DNA of 64,000 nt from Daucus carota subsp. sativus (Eukaryota; Streptophyta; Magnoliopsida; Apiales; Apiaceae). The DNA lies in assembly GCF_001625215.2 (NCBI RefSeq), contig NC_030385.2, positions 46,525,598 to 46,589,597 on the forward strand, given 5' to 3'. The notes beneath the pieces are model-generated. The model had not been told where the DNA came from. It ran no database searches and was given only the letters and a program-made list of their open reading frames with translations. Position 1 is the first letter of the stretch; each line of letters begins with the position of its first letter. A program made the position numbers and the translations under genes. Below are positions 60,015-64,000 of the stretch, in pieces.

Positions 60015-60540
60015 TTTCCATCGTTGGTGTTTGCCAAGAGTGCTTAAAAATTTTCATTACCGATCAATCCAAAAATCTATCTTAATGTCTTAATATATCC
60101 GTAAATCGAGCACGAATAAAAAAAATTGAAATGTGCCATTTGGAAAAAAAAAAGTAAAAATAAAAAATAAATTGTATTTTTTTTGCCACCCACTTTCATT
60201 GTTTCGAAATATCAAACAAAAAGTTAAGAAAGAAAGGATTTTGGTGAAATTGGGAATGGTAGGGTAGAGTGTAAGTTTGGACTCAGGTGATGATACACAC
60301 TTTTATAAATAAATACACACAACATAATTGTTAGGCTAATGATTTAGAAAGCCCACCTTCCAATAAACTGTTTTCTTTACTAATCTTTCACTGTTCTGTT
60401 TTAAATCCTTGTACTTTGTTGCTGTTAACTGTGTTTTTCTGTTCTTAACTTACTGTCACTAGCTTCACTTAGGCACTTTCACTAGTTTTACTTCTAAGTC
60501 TTAATGTAATAAAAACAACAAAACCCCATTATTTTTCTGC

Positions 60541-61446
60541 TATATAAACACTCCTTACATTCTAATCTCTCTCATTCTTGACATCAATCACACTTTTTCT
60601 CTCTGAGTTTCTCTGTGCAGGTCAGGTTTCTCATCATCACTCTTCTTATGTTTCTTTATATGGATGTAGTGTTGCTTACATTGAGTTGTGTGTGTTCTTG
60701 CAATTGTTTCTTCTGTGTTTTTATATTGTTTGGCCCAGATCTGATATGTTCTTGCTTGCTTTTAGTTACATTGTTTGAATTTAGTGTTCTTGTGTTGATT
60801 TTCATTCATATCAGGGTTGTTTAGTTGGTTAGAGCTCATAGAAATTGAATCTTGATCTGAATTTTTGGTGATAATCTTGAGGGAAGTTCATTTTTCTGAT
60901 TTTATATATTTATATCCACATTTACTGCATTGCTCAAGTTAGTGTTTTTGTGGTGATTCACATTCTGGCAAAGGTTAATTTAGAGCTCATGAAAAAGGAA
61001 TCTTGATCTGTTTTTTGAAGAGAATCTTGAGGGAATTTGAGCTGCTTAAAGTATTAACTTAGCAACTGCAATCTATTTCTTGAGTTGTTGGACTCGGATG
61101 TATTTTTGAATTAATTTGTAAAAATTGTTCTTATCGTACCTTGGTCTAGGCTAGGCTACTCCAAAGATGTGGTTTTGTATCGAAAACTACATTGGTTCTT
61201 TTTTGTTAAAATCTGGATACTTATCACCTTCTTGTACATAACGGTTTTTGGTTTTTGGAGAATTCCGTAGTTATCTACTCATATTGTGACTGTGTGTACA
61301 AGGCTGAGATCTTGCTAAACAGGCTGTTTGTCTAGATTACAAAATTGGTTTCTTTTTAGATATATGTGACAGTTCAAGTTGTAATCTGGTATATCGGTGA
61401 TGTTAATATGCCCAGATCTAACTACGATTAGATCTTTAAATTTCAG
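60541..61446 (+). promoter_or_regulatory. FLA7 promoter, leader exon and leader intron
   Basis: A TATA box (tatataaac, 60541-60549) is followed by a short C/T-rich leader exon ending at gcag|gtcagg (60620/60621). The acceptor tttcag ends at 61446, giving an 826-bp intron within the leader, 19 bp before the start codon. Chance ORFs in the intron are not coding. Confidence 0.6.
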
Positions 61447-61465
61447 GAATTTGAAGATTCTATCA

Positions 61466-62257
61466 ATGGAGAAGACCATGATGTTCATTGTCTGTAGCAC
61501 ACTAGTGCTTTTATGTTCTACATCAGCATATGCACAGAAGGGTAAATCTCCTCCATCACCCCCGATATCTTTGACCCCAACTCCTGCACCAGCACCTGCA
61601 CCAGAACATGTAAACCTTACTGAGTTACTGTCTGTTGCTGGTCCATTCCATACTTTCCTCGATTATCTTGTGTCAACTAAAGTTATAGAAACCCTTCAAA
61701 ACCAAGCTAACGATACAGAGGAAGGACTTACTTTGTTCGTACCCAAGGACAAGGCGTTTTCGTCTCTTAAAACTCCTTCTCTATCCAACCTAACTGCAGC
61801 CCAGCTCAAGTCACTCTGTCTTTTTCATGCCTTGCCACATTACTACTCACTAGCGGATTTCAAGAACCTTAGCCAAGCCAGCCCAATTATGACATTCGCT
61901 GGTGGTGCATACACTTTGAATTTTACTGATAATTCCGGAAGTATTCTCGTTGGTTCCGGATGGACAAACACAAAAGTCAGTAGCAGTGTGCATTCAACTG
62001 ATCCTGTCGCAGTTTATCAGGTTGATAAGGTGCTTCTTCCTGAAGCAATTTTCGGCACAGATATACCTCCAATGCCTGCTCCAGCACCAGCTCCAGAAGT
62101 AGACTCAGCCGCTCCTGCAGATGCTCCAGATGCAGATAGTAAACATGCATCATCAGAATCAAGTTCAACTCCGTCATCTTCTTACAGGATTATAAGCTTC
62201 AGTACCCGGAGTTTCTTGGTTTTGGCTTTCTCCAGTGGAATGGCCTTACTCTTGTAA
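61466..62257 (+). CDS. FLA7: Fasciclin-like arabinogalactan protein (FLA7-like)
   Basis: 263 aa in one coding exon. A signal peptide (MMFIVCSTLVLLCSTSAYAQ) is followed by an arabinogalactan glycomodule (TPAPAPAPAPE). One FAS1 domain runs from VNLTELLSVAGPFHTFLDYL through the H1 motif GLTLFVPKDKAFSSL to the H2 motif PVAVYQVDKVLLPEAIFGTD. A second glycomodule (PAPAPAPE), a Ser-rich stretch and a hydrophobic tail (FLVLAFSSGMALLL) with a preceding Ser-rich GPI cleavage region complete it. The match to Arabidopsis FLA7 from memory is close. The frame is open from 61397, but that start lies across the intron acceptor, so I chose 61466. It is a plasma-membrane/cell-wall adhesion glycoprotein. Confidence 0.93.
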   Translation: MEKTMMFIVCSTLVLLCSTSAYAQKGKSPPSPPISLTPTPAPAPAPEHVNLTELLSVAGPFHTFLDYLVSTKVIETLQNQANDTEEGLTLFVPKDKAFSSLKTPSLSNLTAAQLKSLCLFHALPHYYSLADFKNLSQASPIMTFAGGAYTLNFTDNSGSILVGSGWTNTKVSSSVHSTDPVAVYQVDKVLLPEAIFGTDIPPMPAPAPAPEVDSAAPADAPDADSKHASSESSSTPSSSYRIISFSTRSFLVLAFSSGMALLL

Positions 62258-63194
62258 GAAAGAATCTGTTCAGTGCCCTAAATTATATGAAGAGGATTAC
62301 AACCATTCGATTCTTTTTCTTTATTTCAAGCCATTTTTTGAATTCTATGATGTATTTTTACCATGTATGAGATTCATTATGTTATAAATTTCAGTCTTTT
62401 TTATGGTCTTCACAATTTTTTAATTACACTCAACAGTTTATGTACAGTAATCATTTTAATTTGACATTCTTATTGTGTTTAAAATGAGAACAAACATAAC
62501 TGCATTAGTAGATACCGCATGCCACCTTTTTGGGTATCAGGCCATGTTATTATTCTTTCCCGTTGCTTCCCAAATTTTTTTCTCAAATGACGCGATATTG
62601 GTTATGTCACGGTTTTGATGGCTACCATGCAGTATATATTTTGATGGTAATTTTAACAATATATTACAAGTGTTATGTGTACATAATCTTCTGCGAGAAA
62701 TTCACGGGTCCCTATGGTAAAACGCTTTTCTCTCATCCTCGTTCTCATTCTGTTTCCAGCTTTCTCATTTTCCACATTGCAAATTACACCTGAATATAAC
62801 CGTAAATTGTTCAGGCGAAAACAACACCGTACAGAGGGGGGAAGATGTACAGATAAATTAGCAGTTCTTAACTTTCGATTTCAAAAGGTTGGTGCTTGAA
62901 TACCTCCGTTCTGATTAGTACATAAATATTTGTTGCATGTTATACTTGTTATATAATTCGAGGGTGATTCGAAAATGATGGGACATTTAGGAAAACAGTC
63001 AGTTTTGGACATTCTGTAGCATGCATGCATGATAAACAATTTTAATGCAGCATTGGTCTGATTTTGATTTATTTAATTCTGGAGTTTCTGATACTTGGCT
63101 TTGGATCCAGTGTGCTGTTAGGTTTTCTTTTGCTGTTGGTGATTCAACACGTAGCGACGGGCCGTAGTATTTACACACCTGTAATTTTTACAAG
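62258..63194. other. FLA7 3' flank and fimbrin 5' region
   Basis: The frame at 62714-62899 begins with a signal-peptide-like stretch (LILVLILFPAFSFS), but nothing like a known protein follows. It more likely falls in the pyrimidine-rich leader of the fimbrin gene, which may include an intron ending before 63195. Confidence 0.4.
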
Positions 63195-64000
63195 ATGTCA
63201 GGCCCTAAAGCTATTGCGCTCTCTGATTCATCGCTTGAGAGCCAATTCACTGATCTCGAGCTTCGCAACCTCCAATCCAAAGTATGTTGTACTCTGTCTA
63301 TTCGTATTATTGCCTCAACAATCTTTTTAATAAAAGAATATTTTCCCTTGTAAGAAAAGATTGATGTGCATTTACAGTATATTATGTGATCAGATGAACA
63401 TGTATTTGATTATCTGTGTAATGTGTGGCTCTTTATGCAGTTTCTTTCATCGAGGAATTCATCAGGCCGCATCAGGTTAAGAGACTTGCCACCGGTGATG
63501 TTGCAGTTAAAGAATTTTTCTGAGATTTTCAGAGAAAGGGACATCAAAGCAATTTTGAGCGAGTCAGGCTCAAACATGAATCACGAAGTTGATTTTGAAT
63601 CCTTCCTGCGGGTCAGTTTCAGAAGTTTGCCTCACTTGTTGAACTAAATTATTTGATGAACAATTGCATGCCTCAACTATAACCTCTTTGTGTTATTGTG
63701 AAGTCATTCTTCCTTTGTTTCATCAGTAACATATTATGTTAGAGATTTAGAGGCAAAAAAACAGTTGCAAGTTTCAAATCTTAATTACAGTTTAAATTCA
63801 GTTACAATGGAATTTAATTACTAATTACAGTTTCTGCTGGCAGGCATACCTAAATATAAATGCTCGTGCTCAAACAAAGGCAGGTAAAACGAAATTGAAA
63901 AATGCACCTTCGTTCCTCAAGGCACCCACGACCACTCTTCGACACACCATTAGCCAATCAGAGAAGGAATCTTATGTTAACCACATTAATAGATATCTTG
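63195..64000 (+). CDS. FIM: Fimbrin/plastin actin-bundling protein, 5' part
   Basis: Three coding exons lie in the window: 63195-63281 ([20 protein letters not shown]…), 63441-63611 ([20 protein letters not shown]…DFESFLR) and 63844 to beyond 64000 ([20 protein letters not shown]…[20 protein letters not shown]). All join in phase. This is the N-terminal EF-hand-like region of plant fimbrin and the lead into the first calponin-homology domain. The four CH domains that bind actin lie beyond the window. Fimbrin bundles actin filaments in the cytoplasm. Confidence 0.88.

Noticed and set aside
61397-61465. In-frame upstream extension of the FLA7 ORF
   Set aside because: It crosses the leader intron acceptor at 61446 and would bury the signal peptide; the ATG at 61466 gives a normal secreted protein.
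62714-62899. 61-aa ORF with a signal-peptide-like start
   Set aside because: No family resemblance after the hydrophobic stretch; it lies in the probable leader region of the fimbrin gene.
1-64000. CRISPR arrays, bacterial operons, rRNA or true tRNA genes
   Set aside because: The window is plant nuclear DNA; repeats are transposon-derived and no tRNA cloverleaf or rRNA sequence was seen.

Overview
The window looks like nuclear DNA of a flowering plant, most likely a eudicot. It is AT-rich, its genes have short exons separated by GT-AG introns, and its proteins match plant families: an ESS2/DGCR14 homologue, a plant WNK kinase, an NPH3-type BTB protein, an MO25 scaffold, a pectin methylesterase, a RhoGDI, a fasciclin-like arabinogalactan protein and a fimbrin. 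Gene spacing of about 3-6 kb with many small DNA transposons between and inside genes suits a gene-rich chromosome arm. I cannot name the species from sequence alone.

Layout. 1-10 kb: a doubtful multi-exon minus-strand locus (about 985-2391), the intronless ESS2 homologue (3773-5299), then a transposon-rich stretch with two well-bounded hAT elements. 10.6-17 kb: a WNK11-like kinase and an NPH3-type BTB/POZ gene, both plus strand. 17.7-31.2 kb: five paralogues of a small three-exon gene, possibly related to phloem protein 2 lectins. Copies A and B are on the plus strand; C, D and E are on the minus strand in 1.5-2.4 kb repeat units. B and C look intact. A is split by a hAT element, D has a 4-bp insertion in exon 1, and E has lost its promoter and first exon. 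31.3-35.2 kb: a DOMON-only protein and an 11-exon MO25 gene, both minus strand. 37.4-39.1 kb: a pectin methylesterase. 39.9-42.7 kb: Helitron and Stowaway-like elements, then a small conserved-looking gene (42953-43279). 45.7-49.8 kb: two minus-strand genes, one unidentified (164 aa) and one nucleoredoxin-like with three thioredoxin-type folds but no CxxC motif. 50-54 kb: mostly repeats, a LINE fragment and a Helitron 3' end. 54.4-58.1 kb: a RhoGDI gene with an apparent frameshift in exon 1. 58.7-64 kb: a truncated gene remnant, a hAT element, FLA7 and the first three coding exons of a fimbrin.

The single-copy genes share no pathway; they are ordinary neighbours. The most informative region is the five-copy array. 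It shows a GC-AG intron kept in every copy that has exon 1, a shared promoter block, a shared hairpin downstream of the stop, a mosaic copy and several ways of decaying. The second theme is a set of hAT-like elements that end alike and make 8-bp target duplications but carry different short subterminal words.
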